DNA of 64,000 nt from the NCBI GenBank assembly GCA_016793095.1, contig JAEUJQ010000083.1, positions 124,001 through 188,000 of the forward strand, given 5' to 3'. The translations under genes and the position numbers were made by a program. Position 1 is the stretch's first letter, and every line of letters begins with the position of its first letter. The notes under the pieces are model-generated. The model ran no database searches. It saw nothing but the letters and a program-made list of their open reading frames with translations, and was not told the DNA's origin. This document shows, one piece after another, positions 42,691-50,918 of the stretch. This DNA comes from Myxococcaceae bacterium (GTDB lineage Bacteria > Myxococcota > Myxococcia > Myxococcales > Myxococcaceae).

Positions 42691-44370
42691 CTACAGCAGC
42701 GTGAATCCGCCCTGAGGCACCTCTTCCTCGGGAGCGACGATGGACCGGCTGCGCGCCATGATGGCCGCGACGATGCCGTCGATCTTCCCAGACGCCTTCG
42801 CCTTGTTCGGCTTGAGGTTGCCGGCCTCGTCGGCGACCACCACCACGTTGTTCGCGCACCACCGCAGCACCGGGTGCCCGTTGTGCCGCAGCCGCCCCTT
42901 CACGACGGAGACCTCGAAGTCTTTCGTCGGCTCCGACATGGACTTGTAGCCCTGCCCGCATTCGACGCAGACCGGCTTCGCGCCGTCGGGCTCGAGCACG
43001 GCGATGCCCTCCTTCACGAGGTCGTTGACCAGCTTCTGCGAGCCCCAGGGATCGAAGGCGAGCTCGGTGATGCGGTACCGCTTCGCGAGCGCGGCCACCT
43101 CGGTCTTGATGAAGTCGTAGTCGATGGCGTTGCCCGGCGTCAGCGCGAGCCACCCCTCTCGGGCCCACTGCGCGTAGTGCGGCCGCCCCTTCGCCTCTTC
43201 GTCGGTCGCCCGGTCTTCCGGCAACCAGAAGCGGCACACGAGCTCGTGGCCGCGCTCGGTCTCGAACTCCAGCACCAGGGCGGTGAGGTCGAGCTTGCTC
43301 GAGAGGTCGAGCCCGGCCCTGCACGTGCGCCCCTCGAGCGCCTTCTCGAACTCGGCCCGGGGAATCGGCGCCGGGTCGCACGCTGTCCATGCATCGAGCG
43401 AGAGCCATGCGGTGCTCTGTTGGCTCCAGATGTTCAGGTGCTTGCGCAGGTACTCGTTCAGCGCCGAGGGCAGAGCCCGAGCCTCCTCGGCGCGCTCGCG
43501 CAGCCACGCGGGCTTCACCGACACGCCCCAGTTGGGGTTCGCCTTCTGCTGCGCGACCTCTGAGAACGGGTCGTCGCCGGCGTCGGGCGCGGCGATGAAG
43601 GCGAAGAAGGCGTCGTCCTCGAAGACGCCGTCGAGCACCTTCTGCGCGTAGTCGTGCTTCTCCCAGCCGATGGACTCCGGGCGGAAGACGCCCGCGGTGG
43701 TGATGGCCACCATCAGCGGCTCGCGCCGCGCGCCCATGCCCGACTGGATGACGTCCCACATGCCGCGCGTCTTGTGCGCGTGGAGCTCGTCGGCGAGGCC
43801 GGCGTGGGGGTTGAGCCCGTCCTGCGTTTCGCTGTCGGAGCCGAGCGGCTTGAAGAACGCGCCCGCCCCGTCGAAGGTGATGGAGTCGGCGAGCACCTTC
43901 ACGTGCCTCTTGAGCAGCTCGCTCTTGTTGACGGTCTTCCCCGCCTCGAGCCACAGCAGCCGCGCCTGGTCTTCCTTCGTCGCGAACGAGTAGACCTCGG
44001 CGCCTGGCTCCTGGTCGCCCACCATCAGGTACAGCCCGAGGCCGGAGGCGAGGAGGGACTTGCCGTTCTTCCGCGCGACCTCGATGTACGCGGTGCGGAA
44101 GCGGCGCAGCCCGTCGGCGCGCACCCACCCGAAGAGGATGCGGAGGATGCGGCGCTGCCACTCCTCGAGGATGAGCGGCCGGCCGGCCCACTCTCCCTTG
44201 TGGTGCTTGCAGAAACGCTCGACGAACTGCACGACGCGCTCGCCGAGCTGCGGAACGAACCGCAGCCCCTTCGGGTGCCCGCCCTGCTGCAGCGAGAGCG
44301 CGAGGTCGCGCTCGTGCCGCTCGTAGCAGAGCCGCTCGTACCTGCCGATCGCGCGCGACTGCGCAGTCAT
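42691..44370 (-). CDS. terL: Terminase large subunit
   Basis: 559 residues. The N-terminal packaging ATPase has the Walker A variant ARKNGKS at 99-105 and Walker B LADEL with D-E at 194-195, followed by the coupling motif ITTAG. The C-terminal nuclease domain has acidic LDLSSKLDLTALVLEF and FDPWGSQKLVNDL motifs. Family Terminase_1 (HK97/P27-associated). It cuts concatemers and pumps DNA into the prohead. Overlaps TerS by 4 bases. Confidence 0.93.
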   Translation of the reverse strand: MTAQSRAIGRYERLCYERHERDLALSLQQGGHPKGLRFVPQLGERVVQFVERFCKHHKGEWAGRPLILEEWQRRILRILFGWVRADGLRRFRTAYIEVARKNGKSLLASGLGLYLMVGDQEPGAEVYSFATKEDQARLLWLEAGKTVNKSELLKRHVKVLADSITFDGAGAFFKPLGSDSETQDGLNPHAGLADELHAHKTRGMWDVIQSGMGARREPLMVAITTAGVFRPESIGWEKHDYAQKVLDGVFEDDAFFAFIAAPDAGDDPFSEVAQQKANPNWGVSVKPAWLRERAEEARALPSALNEYLRKHLNIWSQQSTAWLSLDAWTACDPAPIPRAEFEKALEGRTCRAGLDLSSKLDLTALVLEFETERGHELVCRFWLPEDRATDEEAKGRPHYAQWAREGWLALTPGNAIDYDFIKTEVAALAKRYRITELAFDPWGSQKLVNDLVKEGIAVLEPDGAKPVCVECGQGYKSMSEPTKDFEVSVVKGRLRHNGHPVLRWCANNVVVVADEAGNLKPNKAKASGKIDGIVAAIMARSRSIVAPEEEVPQGGFTLL

Positions 44371-44894
44371 TTTGAGGAGCTGCTGACGAGCTCGAGCTTC
44401 GGGGCGCCGAGGAAGTCTCGCAGCGGATCGGCGTCAGGTGCCTCCTTGCCGGAGCCGGGCGCGGGCATCTTCGAGCGGCTCGCCGGCGTCAGGCCGAACT
44501 CGCAGCCGTACCGCAGCGCCTGGGCACGCGCCTCCTTCGCCACGGCGAGCAGCGGGTGGGCGTGGATGGCTCCCGTCGTGGGGTTCTCAAGCGTCATGCC
44601 CTCGCGCTCGACCTGCAGCTCGGCCCGCTGTGCCCGGTCGACGGCCGTGCAGTAGAGGGCGAGGGCGGTGCGGTCGGCCTCGACGAGCAGCTTCGCGGCG
44701 TCGAGGAGTCCGACCACGCGCGCCCACTCCGCCTTCGCGCCCTTCGTCAGGTGCGCCGGCGGCGCGGTGTTCACCGGCCCCTCACCTGCCAGCGAGACGG
44801 GCGTCGACACCTCGCGCGACTTCTTGAGCGTCCCGCGAGCTCGCTTCACCGCCGCGGGAAGGCGGTTGTGGCCCCCGCTACCCTTGCCGCCCAT
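44367..44894 (-). CDS. terS: Terminase small subunit, P27 family
   Basis: 175 residues from ATG 44894 with GAGG 7 bases upstream. The start MGGKGSGGHNRLPAAVKRAR, the APPAHLTKGAKAEWARVVGL motif and ADRTALALYCTAVDRAQRAE match P27 small terminases, which recognise the packaging site. Next to an HNH gene, as is usual in this family. Confidence 0.88.
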   Translation of the reverse strand: MGGKGSGGHNRLPAAVKRARGTLKKSREVSTPVSLAGEGPVNTAPPAHLTKGAKAEWARVVGLLDAAKLLVEADRTALALYCTAVDRAQRAELQVEREGMTLENPTTGAIHAHPLLAVAKEARAQALRYGCEFGLTPASRSKMPAPGSGKEAPDADPLRDFLGAPKLELVSSSSK

Positions 44895-45291
44895 CGGAGT
44901 CCTCACTTTCACTCGGGTTTTGCTGTCCGGACCGCGCTGAAGGTTGGCACCGGTCTAGGGGTGGGACGGGTGTAGAGATTTCGACCACCCTCCCCACGCG
45001 GAGGCGCGCACGCAGCAGGGCCAGCTGCCCCAGGGTGAGAGCGTCGAGCCCTCGCAGCACATCGAGGGCAGCGCCGACCGATTCATTCTGGGAGAGCAGC
45101 AGCTTCTTTCGGTGGGCCTTTCGCTCCTCAGCAGACAGCGACACCAACTGCTGGAGCTTCTCCCGCGCGATGAACTTCGCGAGACCTCCGACGTTGACGG
45201 GGTAGCCCCGCTTCTCGTCTTCGTGGTGACGCAGGTCGTTGCGCATCGCAACCAGGCGTGAGCCTGTCTTCCCGTGCCCTCGTCTCATCAC
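44878..45291 (-). CDS. Small basic phage protein upstream of terminase
   Basis: 137 residues, overlapping TerS by 17 bases. Highly charged; central helix (LAKFIAREKLQQLVSLSAEE) then LGQLALLRARLRVGRVVEIS. No family recognised. Likely a packaging accessory by position. Confidence 0.55.
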   Translation of the reverse strand: MMRRGHGKTGSRLVAMRNDLRHHEDEKRGYPVNVGGLAKFIAREKLQQLVSLSAEERKAHRKKLLLSQNESVGAALDVLRGLDALTLGQLALLRARLRVGRVVEISTPVPPLDRCQPSARSGQQNPSESEDSDGRQG

Positions 45292-45653
45292 TGCCCCTTT
45301 CCGGTCTTCTTGCCGTGGCAGTCGTGCGGCGAGGTGAAGTCACAGAGCGACTGCCAGTTGCCCTGGTCCCAGAACAGGTCCTGATCACCACGGTGAGGAA
45401 CGATGTGGTCGACGACCCGAGCGGGCGTCAGTCGACCGTGTCGCTTGCACTCAACGCAGAGCGGGTGAGCAGCGAGATAGGCCTCACGCGCACGCTGCCA
45501 ACGCCCACCGTACCCGCGCTCGTGAGCTGTGCCCCGACCGCCTGCAGCGAGGGCGGGTGACGCACGCTGAGCGTGCTTCGAGCAGTAGCGCCCACCGCGC
45601 ACGAGGGCGCCGCACGAGGGAGCAGAACAGGGCTTGGCAGCGCTCGAGGCCAT
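45288..45653 (-). CDS. HNH endonuclease of the packaging module
   Basis: 121 residues. Four N-terminal Cys (PCSAPSCGALVRGGRYCSKH) and a compact HNH core HPLCVECKRHG ... VVDHIVPHRGDQDLFWDQ, then NWQSLCDFTSPHDCHGKKT. This is the form found beside P27-type terminases, where it assists cleavage of DNA at packaging. Confidence 0.88.
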   Translation of the reverse strand: MASSAAKPCSAPSCGALVRGGRYCSKHAQRASPALAAGGRGTAHERGYGGRWQRAREAYLAAHPLCVECKRHGRLTPARVVDHIVPHRGDQDLFWDQGNWQSLCDFTSPHDCHGKKTGKGQ

Positions 45654-45880
45654 CAGCGCTTCCTCGGGCGCATCGGGATCGCGCCGTGAGGTGGTCGCTG
45701 GGACTCGGGCAGCATGAAGATGACTTCTCCCTCGGAGCGCATGACGATCTCAGCGACCACGTTGCCTCGGTGCACCGCCACAGGGCCGTCACCGACGTAG
45801 TCGAAGCTGTTGAGCTGCTCGAACCGATCACCGTTCTGCATGGTGACCACGACGGCGGCGGGGCTGACCTTCGCCTTCAT
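45653..45880 (-). CDS. Hypothetical small phage protein
   Basis: 75 residues from ATG 45880. Beta-rich (VSPAAVVVTMQNGDRFEQLN; VHRGNVVAEIVMRSEGEVIF). It overlaps both neighbours by a few bases. Function unknown. Confidence 0.6.
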   Translation of the reverse strand: MKAKVSPAAVVVTMQNGDRFEQLNSFDYVGDGPVAVHRGNVVAEIVMRSEGEVIFMLPESQRPPHGAIPMRPRKR

Positions 45881-46383
45881 GACCGCTTCCTCGGGCGCCC
45901 GTTGCGCAGCAGGTACTTCACGACGGTGTTGATGTGCAGCCCGAGACGCGCCGCGATGATCACACGCGCGAGGCCCTGCTTGTCGAGCGCCACCATCTGC
46001 CGAACGAGCCCACTGCTGATGCTGCGAGGGTGACGCGGCGTGCGCTGGTACGTGCGCACCTTCAGCGTGCCTCGCACCTGAGCGTGCACCCATCGGTACC
46101 AGCTGCGCTTGTCGACTCCGATTCGGTCGACCATCGCGGCGACGGTCACGCCGGCCTTCAGCAAGCGCAGCCCCTCCTCTGCGAGCTCGGGCGTGACTGC
46201 CGAAGGGCGCCCGAAGCGACCAGGCACACCGACGCTCTCACGCCATCGGGCGACCTTGGTGCGCTGGAACCGCCCTGACGAGCGAGCCCGTAGAAGTGGC
46301 GATTTGGTGGCTGAAGTGTCGTGTGAACCCACGCCGAGAGGCTCGACCAGGTCGTTCACACGAAGGGCGAACGCCAGCTGCAT
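45877..46383 (-). CDS. Protein with two helix-turn-helix motifs
   Basis: 168 residues from ATG 46383 (ATGA overlap with the methyltransferase stop). Two HTH-like segments: EEGLRLLKAGVTVAAMVDRI-GVDKRSWYRWV and GLVRQMVALDKQGLARVIIA-ARLGLHINTVVKYLL. The layout resembles resolvase/transposase-type HTH or a late regulator. No catalytic residues are seen. Confidence 0.65.
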   Translation of the reverse strand: MQLAFALRVNDLVEPLGVGSHDTSATKSPLLRARSSGRFQRTKVARWRESVGVPGRFGRPSAVTPELAEEGLRLLKAGVTVAAMVDRIGVDKRSWYRWVHAQVRGTLKVRTYQRTPRHPRSISSGLVRQMVALDKQGLARVIIAARLGLHINTVVKYLLRNGRPRKRS

Positions 46384-47558
46384 CAGCCCACCTTCCCGAA
46401 CCGTCCATCGAGAGCAGCCTGCAACCGACCGGCGATGATCGGCGCATAGTCCTCGGTGAGCTCGAAGCCGACGAACCGTCGCCCCTCGAGCACGGCAGCC
46501 ACACCCGTAGAGCCCGACCCAGTAAAGGGGTCCAACACCTGCCCACTGGGCGGCGTCACGAGACGCACGAGGTGGCGCATCAGCTCGACCGGCTTCACGG
46601 TCGGGTGGAAGTTCCGAGCACCTCCGTTGCGACCAGCCCCAGCGCGAGGAGTCTTCGTGCCAGCGCTTCCGTCTTCCCGGTCTGTGGCCTCTCCGCCGGA
46701 CATGGCTGGCAAGTGGTCGCACCCGAGGTCCCTCTCAGACCTTCCGGGTTTCGCAACGTAGAAGAAGCGCGAGGCACCGCCGCTGTCGCCGTACGGCACC
46801 CACGCACTTCGAGGGCCGAGATCGAGCGGGCTGACGATGGCGCGCTCTCGCCCCTCGCCGCCTTTCAGCGTGCCGCCCGTTCGAAGGTGCTCAGTCTGGC
46901 TGTCGAGCTCAGCCGCCGCACCCTCGTCGAGAAGCACGTTCGCAGGCCACCTTCCAGATGCTGACCCGCACACGACCCCAGCGCGCATGTTGAACCCGGG
47001 CGTTGGCGTGTTCCGTGCTGACCGAGTGTCGTCGGTGCCGATGCGGCACGCGTCGATGTTCAGCGCTCCAGTTCCCCACGTCGCGAGGTTTGCGGCGACC
47101 GTCCCTTCGAGAGGCTTCCGAGCTAGCACGATCGGCTCGTGACCTGGCTTCAGCGCCGTTCCTCGGCCCTCGCCGACGTTCAGCGACTTGGGGAACCCGG
47201 TCCCGTAGAACCAATGCAACGAGTCGCGGACCTCGAAACCAGCGTCTTCGATTGCACACGTCATGCGGTGGTAGGTGCGGGTGCCACCGAACGCGACGAG
47301 GTGAGCGCCTGGCTTGAGCACCCGCAGCACTCGACGCCAGAACTCGACCGAGAAAGCGACCCCGGTCCCGTCCCACTCTTTGCCCATGAAGCCGAGTTCG
47401 TACGGAGGGTCAGTCACGCACGAATCGATGCTGTTGCTCGGCATGCCCTCGAGAAGCTCGAGCGCATCGCCCAGTGAGACGGCAGCGCTCTCGTGCTCGA
47501 AGATGGCGCGCCCCGAACGACGAGGAGCAGCAGCCTCAATCCAGTCGACCTGCATCAC
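46383..47558 (-). CDS. DNA methyltransferase, beta class (N6-A or N4-C)
   Basis: 391 residues. Motif IV DPPY at 50-53 comes before motif I (DPFTGSGSTG, near residue 355), the beta-class order; FHPTVKPVELMRHLVRLVTP lies just before motif I. It transfers methyl from SAM to an exocyclic amino group in DNA. No restriction endonuclease is adjacent, so it is an orphan enzyme, probably for protection from host restriction. The recognition sequence cannot be read from the gene. Confidence 0.9.
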   Translation of the reverse strand: MMQVDWIEAAAPRRSGRAIFEHESAAVSLGDALELLEGMPSNSIDSCVTDPPYELGFMGKEWDGTGVAFSVEFWRRVLRVLKPGAHLVAFGGTRTYHRMTCAIEDAGFEVRDSLHWFYGTGFPKSLNVGEGRGTALKPGHEPIVLARKPLEGTVAANLATWGTGALNIDACRIGTDDTRSARNTPTPGFNMRAGVVCGSASGRWPANVLLDEGAAAELDSQTEHLRTGGTLKGGEGRERAIVSPLDLGPRSAWVPYGDSGGASRFFYVAKPGRSERDLGCDHLPAMSGGEATDREDGSAGTKTPRAGAGRNGGARNFHPTVKPVELMRHLVRLVTPPSGQVLDPFTGSGSTGVAAVLEGRRFVGFELTEDYAPIIAGRLQAALDGRFGKVG

Positions 47559-47968
47559 GGTGGCGTCACCGTCGGACTGTCGGCGTGCGCTCGGAACTGC
47601 TGCACGGGCACCTTGCCCTGCAGCCGACGCAGCACCGCGAGAATGCCCAGCACCTCGTTGCGCACCGAGGCCAGCACGTCACTCGGGTGGTACGGGTCCC
47701 ACGCCTGCGTCGACGGCTCCACTCGCTGCCGGCACTGCTCGAGGTACACGACCAGGTCGAGCCCCTCCTGGTACGCGTCGGCCAGCGCGTCACGCCCGTT
47801 CCACACGCGCAGCGGCACGCCGTACCGCTCGCGCCCGACCTGGTCCCTCGCGGCCATATCCGCGAGGAGCTCGGGGCTGGGGCACGTCGCCATGACGAGG
47901 GGCCACACGGCCGGGTTGTCGCGCTCGTCCTGCACGGGCGCGGGCTGGTCGACGAGGAGCGCGCTCAC
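47555..47968 (-). CDS. Phage protein with MazG-like signature
   Basis: 137 residues from GTG 47968. RDQVGRERYGVPLRVWNGRD followed by ALADAYQEGLDLVVYLEQC matches phage proteins of the MazG/dNTP-pyrophosphohydrolase-like type: G-x3-YG-x2-L, then D-x2-DAYQE-x-LDL. The acidic cluster would bind metal. Nucleotide-pool work is inferred. Confidence 0.6.
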   Translation of the reverse strand: MSALLVDQPAPVQDERDNPAVWPLVMATCPSPELLADMAARDQVGRERYGVPLRVWNGRDALADAYQEGLDLVVYLEQCRQRVEPSTQAWDPYHPSDVLASVRNEVLGILAVLRRLQGKVPVQQFRAHADSPTVTPP

Positions 47969-48291
47969 GTCCGCACCCCGTTCAACCTCGCGCACAGGGT
48001 GAGCGCGTCCTTCAGCAAGAACCCGCCCTTCCCGTGGTGCTCCCAGCCGGAGTCGTCCTGGTGCCGTCTCACGATGTTGAATTGATCGAGAAGAGCCCCG
48101 CCCAACCCTTGGCACTGCACGACGGCCCACGGCCGGATGGTGCGGGCCTCAGCCAACCCTGCGTCGAAGGCTGCGGCGCAAAGCACGGAGCTGATGCACT
48201 CCCGCCACTGGGCCACCGTCTGCGGCTCGACGTTGACGACGCTCGACCGCGCGTGCAGGTCCATGGTCTCGAGCACCTCGCTGAGCGTCAT
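47965..48291 (-). CDS. Hypothetical phage early protein
   Basis: 108 residues from ATG 48291. Helical N-terminal MTLSEVLETMDLHARSSVVN; Cys and Trp residues later (SVLCAAAFDAG; GWEHHGKGGFLL). The start resembles that of the upstream gene (MTLRELVAWLKDR), hinting at shared ancestry of the first segments. Function unknown. Confidence 0.6.
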   Translation of the reverse strand: MTLSEVLETMDLHARSSVVNVEPQTVAQWRECISSVLCAAAFDAGLAEARTIRPWAVVQCQGLGGALLDQFNIVRRHQDDSGWEHHGKGGFLLKDALTLCARLNGVRT

Positions 48292-48614
48292 GGGTTGGAC
48301 TCCCCGCACGAGACGCCCCAGAGAAACGCCTCGAGCGTCTCGGGCGTCATCTCGAAGCCGCACGTGCCGTACTTCGGGTTGAAGTACACCTCGTCCTCGA
48401 GGGTGTACTGGTACTCGCCGCCCTTCCACCCGTGGTGGCGCGTCGGGGAGAGTCCCTCTTCGATGGCCTTCAGCGCGTCCTGTGCCTCGGCGTACGCCTG
48501 GAACGTCAGGGCCGGGCACGCGTACACCTCGCGGCTCGCCACCATGGCGCCGAGGTGCACCACCTCCGACGCCGGTCGGTCCTTCAGCCACGCCACCAGT
48601 TCTCGCAACGTCAT
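48288..48614 (-). CDS. Hypothetical phage early protein
   Basis: 108 residues from ATG 48614. Start MTLRELVAWLKDRPASEVVH, middle AYAEAQDALKAIEEGLSPTR, end YFNPKYGTCGFEMTPETLEA. Overlaps both neighbours by 4 bases. No family recognised. Confidence 0.6.
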   Translation of the reverse strand: MTLRELVAWLKDRPASEVVHLGAMVASREVYACPALTFQAYAEAQDALKAIEEGLSPTRHHGWKGGEYQYTLEDEVYFNPKYGTCGFEMTPETLEAFLWGVSCGESNP

Positions 48615-49063
48615 GCTCTCGCCTTCTTCGCGCGCTGGATGCGCCTCTGCGTGTTCACGTCCACACCGCCGGCGATGCGCACGACGCCCATCACGCGCGC
48701 GCTCGAGACGACGGCCTTCCTCGCTACCAACTCGACGACCTGGCAGTCGTCGCACCAGGCGATGCCTGTGAGGGCGTCCTCGAGCGCCTTGATGCGGTTC
48801 GAGGTGTCCGAGCTGATGCGCTCGACGCCGAACCAGAGCCGGAGCTCGACGGGCAGCCCTGAGAGCGGCTGGCGACGGCCGAACGCGCGCCGCCAGGCGG
48901 CCTGCAGCGCGAGCTGGGCGCCGGTGAGCCACGCGCGGCCGCGCTGCGACTTGATGATGCGCGCTCCCCTTCCGCCCCTCGCCGACACGGGCGCGTAGAG
49001 CGCGTTCGTCGACGGCGGCAGGCCGGGCAGCTCGAAGCGGAACTCCCATGGCTCCCGCGTCAT
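48611..49063 (-). CDS. rusA: RusA-family Holliday junction resolvase
   Basis: 150 residues from ATG 49063. N-terminal FELPGLPPSTNALYAPVSAR and the acidic core SSDTSNRIKALEDALTGIAW-CDDCQVVEL carry the RusA metal-binding pattern (D, N, K, D, DD). It cuts four-way junctions formed during phage recombination and prepares DNA for packaging. The C-terminus is basic (TQRRIQRAKKARA). Confidence 0.87.
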   Translation of the reverse strand: MTREPWEFRFELPGLPPSTNALYAPVSARGGRGARIIKSQRGRAWLTGAQLALQAAWRRAFGRRQPLSGLPVELRLWFGVERISSDTSNRIKALEDALTGIAWCDDCQVVELVARKAVVSSARVMGVVRIAGGVDVNTQRRIQRAKKARA

Positions 49064-49352
49064 CAGGAGTCCCCCTCGGAGACGCGCTCGCGCAGCTGCG
49101 CAAGCCACGACTCGGCGAAGGCCTCGAGCAGCCCGTCGGCGTCCTCGCCGAGCGCCTCTGCGACGACGCGGAATCGCTGCAGAGCCGTCCTGGCGGGCTT
49201 CGCCTTCCGAGCCTTCTCGGTGCGCTCCGACGGCGCCTTCACGTCGTACACGGAGTCGCCACCGCACCGCTTCGGGTCCGAGCAGACGCCCTTCGAGTTG
49301 TCGCTGCGGAGCTTCTTGCCGCACCTGCTGCACTTCTTCGCTTCGGGTCCAT
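49063..49352 (-). pseudogene. Zinc-ribbon protein with one-base frameshift near its start
   Basis: ATG 49352 has GAGG 5 bases upstream but its frame is non-coding-like. One base later in register the DNA reads EAKKCSRCGKKLRSDN ... VCSDPKRCGGDSVYDV, a clear four-Cys ribbon, and continues to a normal end at 49063 (LLEAFAESWLAQLRERVS). Adding one C to the CCC run after ATG GA restores a 96-residue protein. Otherwise translation would need GTG 49251 (62 residues) or a non-standard start. Confidence 0.6.
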
Positions 49353-49379
49353 GGTTTCCTCGTGTGGGGATGGGACTGC

Positions 49380-49778
49380 TCAGAGCTCACGTGCGTCCAT
49401 GCCGTGCCGTGCACTGGCGGCCTCGGTGAGGCGGGCGACGCGGGCGAAGTGCGTCTGGCCGGGCGCGGCCGCGAGGTGGAACTCGGTGCGCCCGTGGCGA
49501 TGCGGGGCCGCGTGGCCCGCGACGAGAGCGCACCTCCGGCCGGTGTCGGGGTTGACGGCCTCGCACGCGCCGCGCCACCCGGTCGCCGTCACGACTGGCG
49601 CGGGCGGTGGCGGCTCGACGTGCACGGGCCGCACGTCAGCGACGACGTAGGGCGAGGCCGGCGGCGCCGCAGGCTTCCGGGTGCGGGCTCGGGGCAGCAG
49701 CTTCGCGGCCAGCCGGGCGATGACGGCTGCGCGAGCCCTCGCGCGCCGCTCCTCGGCGCCGACGATGCCGGCGCTCAC
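49380..49778 (-). CDS. Hypothetical protein with C-x10-C-x5-H-x4-H motif
   Basis: 132 residues from GTG 49778 (GTGA overlap). A basic, Pro-rich N-terminal half leads to GACEAVNPDTGRRCALVAGH-AAPHRHG, a probable single zinc site found in several actinophage and myxophage small proteins. Function unknown. Confidence 0.6.
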   Translation of the reverse strand: MSAGIVGAEERRARARAAVIARLAAKLLPRARTRKPAAPPASPYVVADVRPVHVEPPPPAPVVTATGWRGACEAVNPDTGRRCALVAGHAAPHRHGRTEFHLAAAPGQTHFARVARLTEAASARHGMDAREL

Positions 49779-50032
49779 GCGGCACCTCGACGCAGCTCGT
49801 GAGCCCACACCTGCGTCCGCCGGCGGTACTCGCGCAGCACGTCGGGGAAGCGCTCCCCGATGACGCCCGCGATGCCGAGGTGAGCCAGCACCGCGCCGGA
49901 CGTCATCGACTCGCGGCTGTGCCAGTCGGCGTGGCAGGCCCCGCAGACGGGCATGTCCCAGATGGCCGCGCAGGACGCGGCCCCGCAGCGGCCGCACGGC
50001 ACGGCGACGCGCAGCTCGGGCTCACGAAGCAT
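49775..50032 (-). CDS. Small zinc-ribbon protein
   Basis: 85 residues, overlapping the replication gene by 11 bases. VPCGRCGAASCAAIWDMPVC-GACHADWH has paired CxxC motifs and His. Possibly a DNA-binding or replication accessory protein by position. Confidence 0.65.
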   Translation of the reverse strand: MLREPELRVAVPCGRCGAASCAAIWDMPVCGACHADWHSRESMTSGAVLAHLGIAGVIGERFPDVLREYRRRTQVWAHELRRGAA

Positions 50033-50918
50033 GGCGCACCTCCCTCGGAAGGAACTGGTCCCACTGCGCCATGAAGGCCGCGAACGGCAGCGGCGGCGTG
50101 GCGGCCTGCCAGTGCGTCGAGTCGCCGAACGCGAGGAAGGCCTCGCGCATCCGCTCGACGGTGACGCCCGGCGTCATGAGGCACGTCGACCACCACGTGC
50201 CGAGGTTGCGCGGTCGCCGGCGCTCACCGACGAGTCCGGCTCGCTGGCGACGCGCCTGGGCCCACGCGAAGAAGTCCTCGCCGACCCACGTGTCGGGCGG
50301 CGTGGTGGGCTCCTGGTACGCGACCGGGCCAGTCTCGACGTCCGTCCGCGGGGGCGTCGGCGCGGGCTCGTGGATGACCAGCTTCCGGACGAACCCTGCG
50401 GGTGGTGGCGGATCTTCTTCTTCTTTTCTATTCGGTGTTCGGTGCTCGGTGCTCGGTGTAAGGGCCGGGAACGAGCCGGGGCTGTTTCCCGGCTCCAGCC
50501 GGGGACCAGCCGGAAGAGCGCCGGGCTTGAGCTCCGGCAGAGCGCCCGGCTGGCTCTCCGGCTGCGCAGCCGGCCGATTCGAGCCCCTTTTCAGGTTCCC
50601 GGCGGCCGCCTTTCCGCCCTTCGATCGAGCCTCGTGGAGCCGCAGGTAGCGGTCGGCGCCCTTCACGCGCCAGTCGGCCTCACCAGCCTCGAGCAGGCCT
50701 CCTTCGGCGAGCGCCGTGATGAGGGTCTCCAGCGCCTCGCCACCGAAGAGGCCGGCGAGCTGCAGCTTCGAGACCCGGTCGGACCGGAGCGACCAGGAGC
50801 GATGGTAGAGCCGCACGAGGCCGGCGATGACGCGGTCTTCGTGGACTCCCGAGGCGCGCGCCGCCTGGGGCGCGAGGACCTCGATGACCTTGAGCTCGAG
50901 CGCGATGTAGTTGCTCAT
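50022..50918 (-). CDS. Replication-organiser-like protein
   Basis: 298 residues. The N-terminal 105 residues look like a winged-helix domain (VIAGLVRLYHRSWSLRSDRV; LETLITALAEGGLLEAGEAD). A Pro/Glu-rich linker with repeats (PGALPELKPGALPAGPRLEP) follows, then a C-terminal helical domain (WVGEDFFAWAQARRQRAGLV; WWSTCLMTPGVTVERMREAF). This N-HTH/linker/C-helical layout is common to phage replication initiators such as lambda O; origin binding is inferred. Confidence 0.65.
   Translation of the reverse strand: MSNYIALELKVIEVLAPQAARASGVHEDRVIAGLVRLYHRSWSLRSDRVSKLQLAGLFGGEALETLITALAEGGLLEAGEADWRVKGADRYLRLHEARSKGGKAAAGNLKRGSNRPAAQPESQPGALPELKPGALPAGPRLEPGNSPGSFPALTPSTEHRTPNRKEEEDPPPPAGFVRKLVIHEPAPTPPRTDVETGPVAYQEPTTPPDTWVGEDFFAWAQARRQRAGLVGERRRPRNLGTWWSTCLMTPGVTVERMREAFLAFGDSTHWQAATPPLPFAAFMAQWDQFLPREVRHAS

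Noticed and set aside
42653-44191. 512-codon minus-strand frame within the terminase gene
   Set aside because: Same strand but different frame from TerL, which has Walker A/B motifs in register; this frame is Arg/Gly-rich.
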